Source of the DNA: Microglena sp. YARC
Lineage: Eukaryota; Chlorophyta; Chlorophyceae; Chlamydomonadales; Chlamydomonadaceae
Assembly (NCBI GenBank): GCA_022414725.1
Contig: CM039463.1
Coordinates: forward strand, 38,913,369-38,977,368
Reading direction: 5' to 3'
DNA: 64,000 bases
Position numbers and translations under genes: made by a program
Notes under the pieces: model-generated
What the model was told of the DNA's origin: nothing
The model's database searches: none
The model's input: the letters and a program-made list of their open reading frames with translations, nothing else
Shown: in pieces, positions 1-11,253 of the stretch
How the letters are laid out: the number at the start of each line of letters is the position of its first letter
Position numbering within the stretch: position 1 is the first letter of the stretch

Positions 1-340
1 GTAACAAATCCCTGAAAGCTAAAACAAGAACCCCTTTCTGAAACGGAACAATGCTATGTACACACACATGTACCTTCCTGAAACAGAAAATCTGTACACA
101 CATACAGGTTACTTCCAAGTGTGCGCTTTTGCACGCTGGCGCGCTGCCTTTTTTGGCCCCACTACGCGTTTTGCGCAGTTTTTACAACCCCCTGAGGACG
201 CAGCAAGCAATTTTTGCGCTTTTTGCACTACAAAACGCAGTTTTTTCTTCTTCAAGTGCGCTAAAGCGCTAAAGCGCTGGCCAATTTGGTCAATGGAAGT
301 ACCCTGCACTCATACCTTGGCAGCGAAGTTAGCCCTTGGT
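1..340. other. non-coding leader, no gene seen
   Basis: I see no coding region or RNA gene. Short overlapping open frames are not conserved with anything I recognise. The only local structure is a repeated AAAGCGCT motif at 263-278. Confidence 0.5.
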
Positions 341-1503
341 GCATTGATGGAACCTGTGTGTATAGACATGGATGTATTTATGTATTTTAAATACAATATG
401 ATGATGCATTGATGGAACCTGTGTGTATAGACATGGATGTATTTATGTATTTTAAATACAATATGATGATGCATTGATGGAACCTGTGTGTATAGACATG
501 GATGTATTTATGTATTTTAAATACAATATGATGATGCATTGATGGAACCTGCATGTATACATATGGATGCATTTATGTATTTTAAATACAATATGATGAT
601 GCATTGATGGAACCTGCATGTATACATATGGATGTATTTATGTATTTTAAATACAATATGATGATGCATTGATGGAACCTGCATGTATACATATGGATGT
701 ATTTATGTATTTTAAATACAATATGATGATGCATTGATGGAACCTGTGTGTATAGACATAGATTTATTTATGTATTTTAAATACAATATGATGATGCATT
801 GATGGAACCTGCATGTATACATATGGATGTATTTATGTATTTTAAATACAATATGATGATGCATTGATGGAACCTGCATGTATACATATGGATGTATTTA
901 TGTATTTTAGATACAATATGATGATGCATTGATGGAACCTGCATGTATACATATGGATGTATTTATGTATTTTAGATACAATATGATGATGCATTGATGG
1001 AACCTGCATGTATACATATGGATGTATTTATGTATTTTAGATACAATATGATGATGCATTGATGGAACCTGCATGTATACATATGGATGTATTTATGTAT
1101 TTTAAATACAATATGATGATGCATTGATGGAACCTGCGTGTATAGACATGGATGTATTTATGTATTTTAAATACAATATGATGATGCATTGATGGAACCT
1201 GCATGTATACATATGGATGTATTTATGTATTTTAGATACAATATGATGATGCATTGATGGAACCTGCATGTATACATATGGATGTATTTATGTATTTTAG
1301 ATACAATATGATGATGCATTGATGGAACCTGCATGTATACATATGGATGTATTTATGTATTTTAGATACAATATGATGATGCATTGATGGAACCTGCGTG
1401 TATAGACATGGATTTATTTATGTATTTTAAATAAAATATGGTGTATTGATGGAACCTGCATGTATACATATGGATGTATTTATGTATTTTCAATAAAATA
1501 TGA
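341..1503. repeat. 65-bp satellite, about 18 units
   Basis: The block GCATTGATGGAACCTG recurs at 341, 406, 471, 536 and on to 1381 with an exact 65-bp step, followed by a 61-bp variant unit ending near 1503. Units differ at two places: a GTGTGTATAGACATGG or GCATGTATACATATGG segment, and TTTAAATAC or TTTAGATAC. Three TTTAGATAC units in a row occur twice (861-1055 and 1186-1380), each followed closely by a GCGTG-type unit, so blocks of units have been duplicated together. Each unit holds short palindromic stretches (GTATTTTAAATAC, CATGTATACATATG). No coding function is visible. Confidence 0.95.
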
Positions 1504-1540
1504 TGGTCAGCAGTTGAATTTATTAAAACATTGAATCCGA

Positions 1541-1805
1541 TTGAATGCATGATTATCATTATGGCAATTTGATCATTATATTGTTTACACGTGTTATGAT
1601 TAAGTGGTATCATACATGTTTTGATCATCCTGATAAATACATGATGCTCATAATAGGAATTTGATCATTCTGTTGAATACACGATTACCATTATGGCAAT
1701 TTGATCATTATGTTGTAAACACTTGTGATAATTAGGTGGTATACATGTTTTGATCATTCTGTTAAATACATGATAATCATTACAGTAATTTGATCATGTA
1801 ATTTG
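1541..1805. repeat. degenerate ~132-bp direct repeat, two copies
   Basis: ATGGCAATTTGATCATTAT occurs at 1561 and 1693, and the neighbouring ACATGTTTTGATCAT and AATACATGAT motifs keep the same 132-bp spacing. It is AT-rich and lies directly beside the 65-bp satellite. There is no coding signal. Confidence 0.75.
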
Positions 1806-2240
1806 AATACATGATTATAGCAATTGGATCCGTATGCTGTATCATAATGGTACAGCAATACATAGCTTCAGGTTTGGCCCAAATAGGGGGGAAGGGAGCC
1901 GTCTAGAAGCTGATACGTGCTCACCAAAAAATAAACAATGTGCTAGATGGTTGGCAGCACCATGCTGTGCAAGCTGGTGCTGTTTCTAAATCCTTCATAA
2001 AACATAAACCCCCACAAAATGTTTTTCTAGCGGACATTTACCTTCGATGCTCACTTTCGATGGTGAAACACAGACTCTAAATTTAGGAAAGCCTAGTATA
2101 ATTGAATTTTGGCTGAGGAAAAAAGAAAATAGTTAAATAAACTCCACATGCGTATTTTAATAGAAAGCTATAGCTATTCGTTTGTAGCTGTGTTATTAGA
2201 CCCCATATCTGACAAGTTATATGCAGCGTAGCAAAATACG
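1806..2240. other. non-coding spacer, nothing recognised
   Basis: No open frame of note, RNA gene or strong repeat is seen. The segment AATAGGGGGGAAGGGAGCC near 1880 resembles the G-rich edge of the dispersed repeat at 4030-4215. Confidence 0.4.
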
Positions 2241-2244
2241 CTAA

Positions 2245-2380
2245 AAATGGCGGAGAATGTTCGTAACGGAGCGACAGGTGGCAACGGAAGCGAGTTAGTT
2301 ACGAGACTGTTGGCTGATGTGTCAGGCTTCGTCTTGGGGGGGCGGTCGGACAAACGGACAACGGGGTAACCCTGGGGCAG
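2245..2380 (+). repeat. dispersed repeat, inverted partner at 4030-4215
   Basis: Read forward, this stretch (AATGGCGGAGAATG, GGAGCGACAGGTGGCAACG, GAGTTAGTTACG, GTTGGCTGATGTGTCAG, CGGACAAACGGACAA) matches the reverse complement of 4215-4030 in order at roughly three quarters of positions by eye. The two copies are inverted and about 1.7 kb apart. Confidence 0.7.
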
Positions 2381-2480
2381 CGATATTCCTAACCACGATA
2401 AATTACGCGCGCGCGATATATAATGTTTATTCCCGTTTTGGTCAATCGCGCACCCAGGAGTGGGTAGTGTTTCCAGATCC

Positions 2481-3050
2481 CCAAATGCTACACCTGGGCA
2501 TCGGGCGCCCCGATTTTTAATGTTTCTACCTTCCCAAATGCTACACCTGGGCATCGGGCGCCCCGATGTTTAATGTTTCTACCTTCCCAAATGCTACACC
2601 TGGGCATCGGGCGCCACGATTTTTCAATGTCTCCACAGTATGAAGGCATTGCACGTTGTCACCAGCAAGTTGGTGAGGTGCCCCCTGGGCAAGAGCCACG
2701 TAGCCACTGGGCACGCTACGACCGTCCACCAATTTCAAAAATATGACAGCTCAAGCTCAGCTGCTGCGTTAAATATGAAAGGAAAATATGAAAGGGAAAT
2801 TTGAAAGGGAAATATGAAAGGCCAATATGAAAGGGAAACAAGGTAACCGCAGCATCTTTTTTTTGCCTTCCCCAAAGGCTGCCCGAGTTTTCTCCTTCTT
2901 GTAAAATGTTACACCTGGCCATTGAGCGCCACGATTTTTAATGGTTCCACCCTCCCAAATGCTACACCTGTGCATCGGGCGCCACGATCTTTAAAGTTCT
3001 CACCTAGTAAAATGCTACACCTGTGCATCGGGCACCCGATTTTTAATGTG
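2481..3050. repeat. 53-bp repeat in two clusters
   Basis: CCAAATGCTACACCTGGGCA recurs at 2481, 2534 and 2587 (53-bp step). A more diverged cluster of three units lies at about 2901, 2955 and 3010. Between the clusters are a short GAAAGG-rich tandem tract (about 2775-2840, unit like AATATGAAAGGG) and about 120 bp with no obvious structure. Confidence 0.85.
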
Positions 3051-3189
3051 TATGCTCAAATCCTTAGAAATATCACTGCCCTTGAAGAAGGGGCTCCGCT
3101 ATCAATAAAAAAGAATAGCATCAAACTCCATACCTGAAAATGCTTGGTGACCAATGCACCTGCATAGGGAAATAAACAAGTGGCACAAC

Positions 3190-3465
3190 ACTCATGGTGG
3201 TGGTGGTGGTGGTGGTGGTTTGGGGGTGGGTGGGTGGGTGGGTGTTTGGGGGAGGGTGGGGTGCGGGTGGGGTGGGGGTGGGTTGTTGTTGTTGCTGATG
3301 CTGTTGCTGATGCAGATAAGAATAATAACATCCTCAGTGTTCTCATGTGAATGTCGGTGCAAAGGGCGGGTGGGGGGTGGGGGGTGATGGTGATGGTGAT
3401 GGTGAGGAAAATAGTGTGTGTGTGTAAAAGGAGTTTTTTTGGGGGGGGGGGGGGGGGGGGGGGGA
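3190..3465. repeat. G-rich microsatellites and poly-G run
   Basis: (GGT)n and (GGGT)n tracts from about 3196 to 3290 are followed by GGTGAT repeats and a homopolymer of about two dozen G near 3439-3463. Many G3+ runs are closely spaced, so the plus strand could form quadruplexes. The open frames here (Gly/Val-rich on plus, Pro/His-rich on minus) come from the repeats and are not called as genes. Confidence 0.9.
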
Positions 3466-3738
3466 TTGTGAGGAAAATGCTCATCGACCAATGTCTCTGT
3501 GGGGAACAAAGCAGTGTTTTTTTATTTCAGATTTCTGTAGGCCAGGTTGAGTAGCTCCTTGGGCTACTCAAGCCCCATTTCAGGATTCTTGCGTAGCCAT
3601 CGCATGGCGGCATGGGGACGCAGTGGCAACGCGTCATCAAAGAAAACAAACTGGAAAAAAACCAGCGATACAACCGGCAGGGCGGTACAACTCTGTTTGT
3701 TTCGATCTGGGTTTTGCACGCAGACTCGTAATTGAACA

Positions 3739-3866
3739 AGCTTTGTCTTTCTTCTGTTGCATAGTTTGTATTAATAATGATTATGACAGAGTGTCACATG
3801 TAGGGAACAGCAATATGTTATTGTATATCATATGGTAACATGATGCAACAGAAGAAAGACAAAGCT
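3739..3866. repeat. perfect 24-bp inverted repeat around an 80-nt loop
   Basis: The arm at 3739-3762 (begins AGCTTTGTCTTTC) is the exact reverse complement of the arm at 3843-3866. The 80-bp loop is AT-rich and non-coding. It is too short to be an autonomous element. It could be a small hairpin element or a folded non-coding transcript; nothing else identifies it. Confidence 0.85.
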
Positions 3867-3889
3867 ATGATATCATGTTCCGTTAATAC

Positions 3890-4012
3890 TTGGGTGCGTG
3901 GGTGGGTGGGTGGGTGGGTAGATGAGGTGGTGGTGGAGTTGGGAGTGGTGGTCGTGGTGGTTTGGTTTGGTTTGGGGTGGGGTGGGGGTGGGTGGGGTGG
4001 GGTATTTGAGAC
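3890..4012. repeat. (TGGG)n / (GGTTT)n G-rich microsatellite
   Basis: GGGTGGGTGGGTGGGTGGG at about 3899-3918 and TGGTTTGGTTTGGTTTGG followed by GGGG-rich sequence up to 4009 form a second quadruplex-prone tract. Confidence 0.9.
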
Positions 4013-4029
4013 TCTGCTTTCACCATGTT

Positions 4030-4215
4030 TTATGGCGGAGCCCCCCCTTCTGGGGGAAGGGAGCCCCCAGTGTTAACCATTTGTCCGTTCGACTGACCAA
4101 CTATCCATCCATCCATCCGTCTGACCGCGATGAAGTCTGACACGTCAGCCAACGGTCCCGTAACTAACTCCCTTTCGTTGCCATCTGTCGCTCCCTCGCG
4201 ATCACTCTCTGCCAT
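4030..4215 (-). repeat. dispersed repeat, inverted copy of 2245-2380
   Basis: The minus strand matches 2245-2380. Its outer end carries GGGGGAAGGGAGCCCCC, a small palindrome-like G/C block. A 61-codon open frame spans the repeat, but the partner copy does not keep that frame open, so I do not call a gene. Confidence 0.65.
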
Positions 4216-4324
4216 TTTTTAGCATCGCAGGCGACGCTGCATAGAACTTGTCACCATGTCCTGCCTATATCTGTGTTCGTGTTGATCTCACTGTTTTTGT
4301 TACAGGCTCAAACATCGAGCAACC

Positions 4325-4830
4325 CTTAGGGCGTGGCATCCATGCATACCACTTCCAAGCTGATCAACACACAGGTGCATGCATGCACACATGGGCAAAT
4401 CTTGTCCATGTCAGCAGGGTTTTCTTTTTAGCGATATATCGCTATTAGCAACCCCTTGGGTGGGTCATTCATGCATTCCACTTCCAAGCTGATCAACACA
4501 CAGGTGCATGCATGCACACATGGGGAAATCTTGTCCATGTCAGCAATTTTCTTTTTTTAGCCATATAGCGATAAAACCCATCGATTCTGTCCATGTCAGC
4601 ATGTTTTTTCTTTTTAGCCATATAGCTATAAAACCCATCGATTCCGTCCATGTCAGCAGGGTTTTCTTTTTAGCCATGTAGTAATAAAACCCATCGATTC
4701 CGTCCATGTCATCAGTTTTTTTATTTTTAGCCATATATCGATAAACACCATCGATTCAGTCCATGTCAGCAGGGTTTTTCTTTTTAGCGATATAGCGATC
4801 AAACCCATCGATTCCGAGATTGGCATAGCG
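4325..4830. repeat. 129-bp duplication plus 57-bp tandem units
   Basis: ACTTCCAAGCTGATCAACAC at 4351 and again at 4480 marks a 129-bp direct duplication that ends in TTTTTAGC(G/C)ATATA(T/G)CG. From there a unit of about 57 bp (TTTTTAGCCATATAGCGATA, then CCATCGATTC, CCATGTCAGCA) repeats with CCATCGATT at about 4578, 4635, 4691, 4748 and 4805. Related single elements reappear at 5160-5225. It is non-coding. Confidence 0.85.
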
Positions 4831-5204
4831 TCGTAAGCGAGCCAAGCGATGCAGCTAGATATGGCCAAACTAGCAGGCCTGGGGTCATATATACCTGGAC
4901 TGGAATCTGAAGTCAGGATGTTGAAAGAAGCCAATTCGAAAATAGCTACAAATGGAGACTGGCTAAATGGCTCCAGAACGTAAATAGCTCTGAAAAGCGG
5001 GGGCTCACAAACTAAAAGAATAACCCTGCATGGTCATGGATCGAAACCTGTTGAAACCTGTCGATCAGCCATGTGCCTTGTTTGAGTCCATGGTGGGTTG
5101 GCATGCCACCAGAAGGTACTGACAACATCTGATCAAAATCTGGTCGAACGCTTTCCCCCATCAACACACAGGTGCATGCATGCAAGCATGGGCAAGTCTT
5201 GTCC
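4831..5204. other. non-coding spacer
   Basis: No gene is seen. The sequence GGTGCATGCATGCA (about 5171) is shared with the upstream 129-bp duplication, so part of this spacer derives from the same repeat family. Confidence 0.4.
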
Positions 5205-6066
5205 GAGTCAGCAAACGTATCGCTATAGAAAACCTGTCGCTCGGCCATTTCTCGTTTTAGCACATGGCTGGCTGGCATACGACAAGGGATAGGCGGACAA
5301 GGTATAGTCGATCCTCTGGGAAAGTCGTTAATCGGCGTTAATTATGGCCAAGGCGTGCGCTTGATTGCGTTCGTCACCATAGTTGCTCTATTCTGCTGGG
5401 CATTGTTCGGCGTTGAAATTTAGCTGGCTGGTGCGGGTAGGATGCGTGGGCGATGTTGGGATGCGTCGACATGGGACAGGTGGGTAGTGGGGAGGGGGAA
5501 GGATGGAAACGCAATTTCGGTGGGCATGAAAGGAGATCGCGATTTAGATGCCTGGTGGAATGGGCGATGGTGGGATGCATCAACATGGGGTAGGTGTGTG
5601 TGTGTGTCCACGTTTCAAGACCCACCTAGCGAACCGAGTCAGCAAACGTATCGCTATAGAAAACCTGTCGCTCGGCCATTTCTCGTTTTAGCACATGGCT
5701 GGCTGGCATACGACAAGGGATAGGCGGACAAGGTATAGTCGATCCTCTGGGAAAGTCGTTAATCGGCGTTAATTATGGCCAAGGCGTGCGCTTGATTGCG
5801 TTCGTCACCATAGTTGCTCTATTCTGCTGGGCATTGTTCGGCGTTGAAATTTAGCTGGCTGGTGCGGGTAGGATGCGTGGGCGATGTTGGGATGCGTCGA
5901 CATGGGACAGGTGGGTAGTGGGGAGGGGGAAGGATGGAAACGCAATTTCGGTGGGCATGAAAGGAGATCGCGATTTAGATGCCTGGTGGAATGGGCGATG
6001 GTGGGATGCATCAACATGGGGTAGGTGTGTGTGTGTGTCCACGTTTCAAGACCCACCTAGCGAACT
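5205..6066. repeat. 431-bp tandem duplication
   Basis: The block beginning CGAGTCAGCAAACGTATCGC at 5205 restarts at 5636. The encoded open frames (for example minus 5374-5625 and 5805-6056) translate identically, so the copies are essentially identical and the duplication is recent. Each unit contains two diverged copies of a GGGCGATG(T/G)TGGGATGC motif. No gene function is apparent. Confidence 0.95.
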
Positions 6067-6490
6067 GATTGGTTCGGGTCGACATGAGTTTCTGCGCATA
6101 CATCATATTGCCTTGGGATGGATGGTAAGTTTGTGAGGCTAGATTATGGATGCGGGTGGGTGCGCGCTGTGCTGTGCAGTGATCGCGGAGGGGTTGGGTA
6201 AATTGGAGGTAGGTGGATCAAATGATTTGCTGTGTGGATCAAATGATTGGCTGGCCGCATTGTAGTGCCAGTGGGGTGGGGTGGGGCCGAGTGGGGCGGG
6301 GTGGGGTGGAGCAATGAAGAGGTACGAGCTTACCAGGACCGGGTCAACGCGGGCGAGGGTAAACGGATCGCCCAGGTGATCAAACCCCTTGATAGCCCTG
6401 ACGTCATTCAGTCGCTCTGTCTAACTTCCCTTACGGATCACTGAGCAATTCATCCTGGAGGCTCTTTATCTTTCATTACTTTGTTATTGC
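6067..6490. other. non-coding spacer with GGGGT-rich tract
   Basis: No gene is seen. 6270-6310 is a GGGGTGGGGC-type G-rich tract. The spacer ends at the 3' tail of the LINE. Confidence 0.4.
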
Positions 6491-6767
6491 CATTACATTA
6501 CATTACATTACATGTTAAAGTCTACTTGACACCGCGAGGGTGTATGAGACTCTGTGCTTTAAACAAAAAGAAAAAGCACCCACAAAGCAAAAAACCCCAT
6601 TACATCAGGGGTGTGTCGAGGACAAACAAACCAAACTCCCAACCACCGTTTTGGTGGCGTAGGTATTAAACCCCTTAGAGCAGGACCCAGATCTCAACCA
6701 CTTACAGTGGCGGAGGTAAGAAGCTAACAAATGAGAAGTCTCAAGAAGAAAAAAAAGGGATAATAAA

Positions 6768-9562
6768 TTACGGTGCCACTAAGCAGTCCAGGGCTTCCTG
6801 TCTTGCTCTTCTACAAGTAGAAAGATAGTCGGCTAGGTTGCTCCAAAAAGACTTAGTGCCATTTCCATTCATAAAGGTTCTGAATGTGGAATCGCAGAAT
6901 TCCACATTCCATACGGTTAAGTCGGTATCCTCATGGACATGCCTATAAATATCTGTAAACAGATTCTGGTAGCGGAGGCGAATATCATTATAAAAAGGGC
7001 ACTCAAACATATGCATTTCATCCTCAGTTTTTTGGAACCCACACATTTGACAGTGTCTCATTGAGCGAGGGATGTGTGCTCTATCCACCACCCTCATTCT
7101 TTCTGTGTTCAGCCAATGGGAACCCATTCTAAACTGTGCTATAGAACGAATCTGATCCTGCTTATGTAAGGCGGATGTAAAAGGAATCAAGCCATTCTCA
7201 TCATTGCTGTTGGCTGCGAACCATTTTTGGTATCGGAGGCGTTTAAAGCCAACCCTTCTCTCATCAGGGATGTCTCTAACTGCATTGGTGTCACTTGGGT
7301 ACTTAAACCTCCATGACTCAAAAACTTCAGACATAATACCTTCGACATCGACAGCCTCCAAAATGTTGATGTTTTTACTGGATCCTAGCTTGTGGAGAGC
7401 ACAACGCAAGTCATGAACCCAGCCAGTGTTGGAGTCAAAAGATTCCTCAAGAGCCATTCTAATGAGATCCTCAGGTTCTTTATGTATGGTCTTGTTCCAG
7501 AAGCGCAAAGCTTGTTTAAGCCAAGCAAAACACAACGGGGTTCTACCCAGCTCTTCCATGATAATATTAGATGTAGTAGATTGGCAAACACCCAACATTT
7601 GTTTAAGTATACCTCTATGCCATTTCTCACAAGCATGGTCATTTGAGATAAGTGTGTTGTTCAGAATAGAAGGAGCCCACACCTCACAGCCAAAATTCAG
7701 GATAGGTTGTACAAGAGAATCAAACAGGTGGGTGAGAATATCAATATTGTATATCTCCATAGTATGGCATCGCCTACGGAGCATGTGGTGTGCCTTTTGG
7801 GCCTTAGTGAGCATCCTAGAAAAAGTAGCTTTTGCACGATTGCTTGAGTCACCATCCACAAAGAGGGATCCCAAGTAGATAAAAGATAACTTTGTAGAAA
7901 GTTGTGCTCCATCATAGACAAATTTGTAATCAGGATCCATGCGGGCCTCATCACAGAATTGCTTGTTGAAAACGACAATCTCAGTTTTCTTTATATTCAC
8001 AGCCATCTTAGTAGCCTCGCAGAAATCTCTCAGGCAGTCAAGCATCGCTTGCATATCTGCCGGGGATTCTGCCATTATAGCTAGGTCATCAGCATAAAGT
8101 AACAGTTGCAGAATCTTTCCCCTAAGCTCAGCCCCTACATTTGGGAGCTTGGATTGGAGGAACGATTCAATTCTATCAATGAACAGACCGAATAGGAGTG
8201 GGGATAGGGGGTCTCCTTGTTTAACTCCTACAAGGGATGGAAAGGAGGATCCAATGTCCCCATGTAGGCGAACTTGGAAAACAACATGATTATACATGGA
8301 CTTAAGAATACTGAGATAGGGGTCCTTGACTCCTAGCCTTGCTAAGCAATCCCATAGCAAGTCTCTGTTGACCCAATCATAAGCCCTCTTGAAATCAACA
8401 AAAGCCACAAAGAGTGGTTTTTTCTTCTCTCTATATTTATCTACAATATGGTTAAGAATGAATGATGCATCTGCAGTACCCCTACCACTTCTAAATCCAT
8501 ATTGGCCAGCGGCTCTGAGGTTGAATTCTTCTGACCAATCATCTAGTCTACGTAGCATGCAAAGGGAGAAGATCTTTCCTATGGAGTTGCTCACCGCAAG
8601 ACCTTGATAGTTGTCCTTGTCATACACACTGCCTTTGGATTTGGGTACGGGTACCAAGGCAGCTGCAGCCCATTGGCTAGGGTAAGAGGTCTTCCAGATG
8701 AGATTAAACAGGTTAGTCATAGCTTGTACAAATCGGGAGTTGGCCTCATGGGAAGCAAATCTGTACCATTCTTCAGGGATACCATCTACCCCGGGGGAGG
8801 AGTTTTTCCGTAGGGATTGGAGAACAGAAAACACCTCCTGGGTGGTAAAGTATTGACATAACCACGTTGGTGCGGCCTCTATCTGAGGTCCATCAGCTTG
8901 AGGGACAAAGTCCCTAGCATCCAGACTTGGATCAATACCTACTTGCACATCAAAGAGGTCTGCAAAATAATCAGTCCAATCATGAATTGTGATATCTGCC
9001 GTAGTGGCCTTGTTAGGCTCACGCACGTCTTTCCAAAAACTTTTCGGATTATGCCGAAGATTCGTATGAAGGTTCTCCATGCGTGTTTCTAGCCACTTCC
9101 TCTTCTTTCTTCTGAGAATCCTCTTGTACTCCTTGTGCATAGAACCAGCCAAGTCAGAGCTAGAGCCATGTTGATGTTCTGCTTGGCTTGCTGCCTGTCT
9201 AGCACGATTGCATTCATCATCATACCATGCGTTCACGGGCCCGTGCTTACGCTTAGCTACAGGTTTGTGACATGGTGTGCATTTGCTTATGGCTAGTTCA
9301 ATAGCACTAGCAATCCCCTTCTCTGAATCTTCCATAGATGAGCTATGGAGTGCATTGTCAAGTAATCGGTTAACGTCTGGGTCACACTTAATTGTGTGTG
9401 CATAAATCTGGACATAGTTGTCTTTGCATTTCAGTTTGGGCGAAGGTTTACCACCAGCAGGTGTACTAATAGTACCTTGAGAAGGCCTAAGGGCAGCATC
9501 TGGTATGTGGAGTGTGATAGGCATGTGGTCAAACTTTTTACCCCCGGGCCTGAGAGGGCAGT
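6768..9562 (-). pseudogene. LINE ORF2, reverse transcriptase part
   Basis: This frame is open for about 930 codons and encodes the linker, reverse transcriptase and C-terminal domain of a LINE ORF2 protein. The enzyme nicks genomic DNA and copies the element RNA onto the nick. Visible RT motifs in order are SPGVDGIP, ALVPVPKSKG, QYGFRSGRGT, FVDFKRAYDWV, GVKQGDPLSPLLF and the catalytic LLYADDLAI (codons near 8085-8100). Near the C-terminus is a zinc knuckle CQMC followed by H and C (about 7000-7046), typical of plant and algal LINEs. The frame continues past 9562 into T1 sequence, adding a spurious N-terminus (MTNRGPRV...). The true upstream part lies at 11254-11963. RT motifs look intact, but the gene is broken by the insertion. 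Confidence 0.93.
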
Positions 9563-11253
9563 CACTCGGGGAAGTCGACAGATCGCTAAATGCGTACGAG
9601 CGCAGCGGAATGCACGCGGAACTCACGCGGGGTCCGCGATTAGTCATAGTCCTTTAATGACCTGGCACTTCTGACTCTAGCGGTAAGCCCTATACCCGCG
9701 TCGCGTGTAGCTCAGAATCCCGAGACATTTCGCCTACATTTCGCCAAGGCGGATTGTCGTCGAAATGTCTCAGACTTCTGAGATATTTCGACGGCATCTC
9801 GCCACGCACGGCGGCTTGTGCACAGTAATGAGGCGAAATGTTCGGTCATCCCAAGACATTTCGCCTGTACTTCGCCTGCAGGGCCGTTTGGGCACGGTGG
9901 TCGGAAAGGTCACATTTTCAGGAATATTTTCTAGGAGCATTTCTCAATTACATCAGGAGTCGAGAAGATAGATTACATACATAATAAACTATGCATCCAT
10001 TAACCTATTGATCTACCTATATATATATGTAAGCATCCTTACACATGTACATCCACTACAGCCCATATATTTCCTCTATATCCATTAACCATAGATAGAC
10101 AGCGAGCAAAAACGAGCAGCCAAATTGCTGGCTGGAGCCATGTAGCTAATTAAATTCAAGTACAAGTATATACACAGCCTGCAGGCAGCTATCTATTTGT
10201 CTACTTGTGAAAACATAGGCCTATATATCCACCAAGATGAAACGCCCAATCAAAGCTATACACCTATGCAACATACCATGCATCCAGCAGATGCACTGAC
10301 AACCTACACAAGTCTAGCATAGTCGGATCGGTCGCTAGCATTAGCGGAACCGATGTAAGGTAATTTGCGTAGGAAATAAGACGAGAGCATTGGTCAAATT
10401 TCAATAAACAATCCGACGCACTACCTCGCACGCGGAAGGCGGGAGAGGGCGTGGCGCATTAATCCTGAGAAGAAAGCTGGAAATAATGGAGGAAACAACG
10501 CAGGACGCCAAAAATATCAAGTAGCGACAAACACATGCGTTGGGCGAGGGAGGGAAGAATTTGTGGTAGGAGATCGAGAGATAGAATGAAGGTTGGCGTG
10601 GCTTGCGACGGCTTGCCCCGGCTTGCCCTGGCCATATTGCCATGGCTGTAATCGTACAGACATTTCGCCATGCCGCGTCCAATCCGCCTTGGCTAAATGT
10701 ATGTGAAAGGGCACCCTGCGAAAACATCTATCAAAATTACTACGAGGCCTGCCAGGTCATCGCAAGTCACACTAATATTTCAGTGTGACTTAGGCTTTCA
10801 TCACAGTGATTAAAATCGTCCTGGTTTCGCCCTACAACAGCGCCATTTTCGACGCATGCAGCGAAAGCACATCGGTGACTTCGGGTGTCCATTTTCCCGA
10901 ATGAAAGCTATTCGCCACCAAGTAGTTTGCGCTAGTACTTCGTTGCCTAATTGTTCATCCTATCTCGGAATCGCTGGCAGGTTCGCAAGAATGACCCCTC
11001 GAAAAGGTTGCTAACAGACCCTCGAGCGACAGAAAGCTGCATACCCCTTCGCGTATTACAACTCAGTAGTTAACGTGCGATCGAGGAGTTATTGGTCACG
11101 CTTCAGTCTACGAAAAGTTCTGGGTGTCTGTCGGGATCGCTGGTTTGCGGTGAGCCGAGACATTTCGTCCACTGTACGCCTACATTTATCTGTAGTTCCG
11201 CTGCAAATCGTGTCTTTCGCCTACATTTAGCGAAATTGTCACTTCCCCGAGTG
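9563..11253. mobile_element. T1 short copy: TIR element in LINE ORF2, TSD cagt
   Basis: The insert starts CACTCGGGGAAGT and ends with its exact inverse ACTTCCCCGAGTG. The inverted match continues imperfectly for about 30 bp (CGCTAAATG in both ends). The uninterrupted LINE at 55650-55680 shows the target as GGCAGTCATG. Here CAGT is repeated at 9559-9562 and 11254-11257, a 4-bp target duplication. Subterminal regions repeat GAGACATTTCGCCTACATTT-like motifs in both orientations. No transposase frame is visible, so it is non-autonomous. Its two halves match the outer parts of the long copy at 27562-32597, with about 3.3 kb missing in between (junction near 10265-10300). Confidence 0.92.

Noticed and set aside
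3154..3554. Gly-rich (plus) and Pro/His-rich (minus) open frames of 70-140 codons
   Set aside because: They are translations of (GGT)n, (GGGT)n and poly-G tracts, with no domain and no conserved start.
4556..4830. Regularly spaced repeats resembling a CRISPR array
   Set aside because: Units are contiguous and imperfect with no unique spacers, there are no cas genes, and the context is eukaryotic.
7204..7878. Several 70-150-codon frames on the plus strand
   Set aside because: They are antisense shadows of the LINE ORF2 frame and recur antisense to LINE copy 2.
9563..9647. Shared N-terminus MTNRGPRV.. of the LINE RT frame and the gypsy gag frame
   Set aside because: Both start codons lie in the left end of a T1 element that reads out into whichever host it entered; it is not a real shared protein domain.
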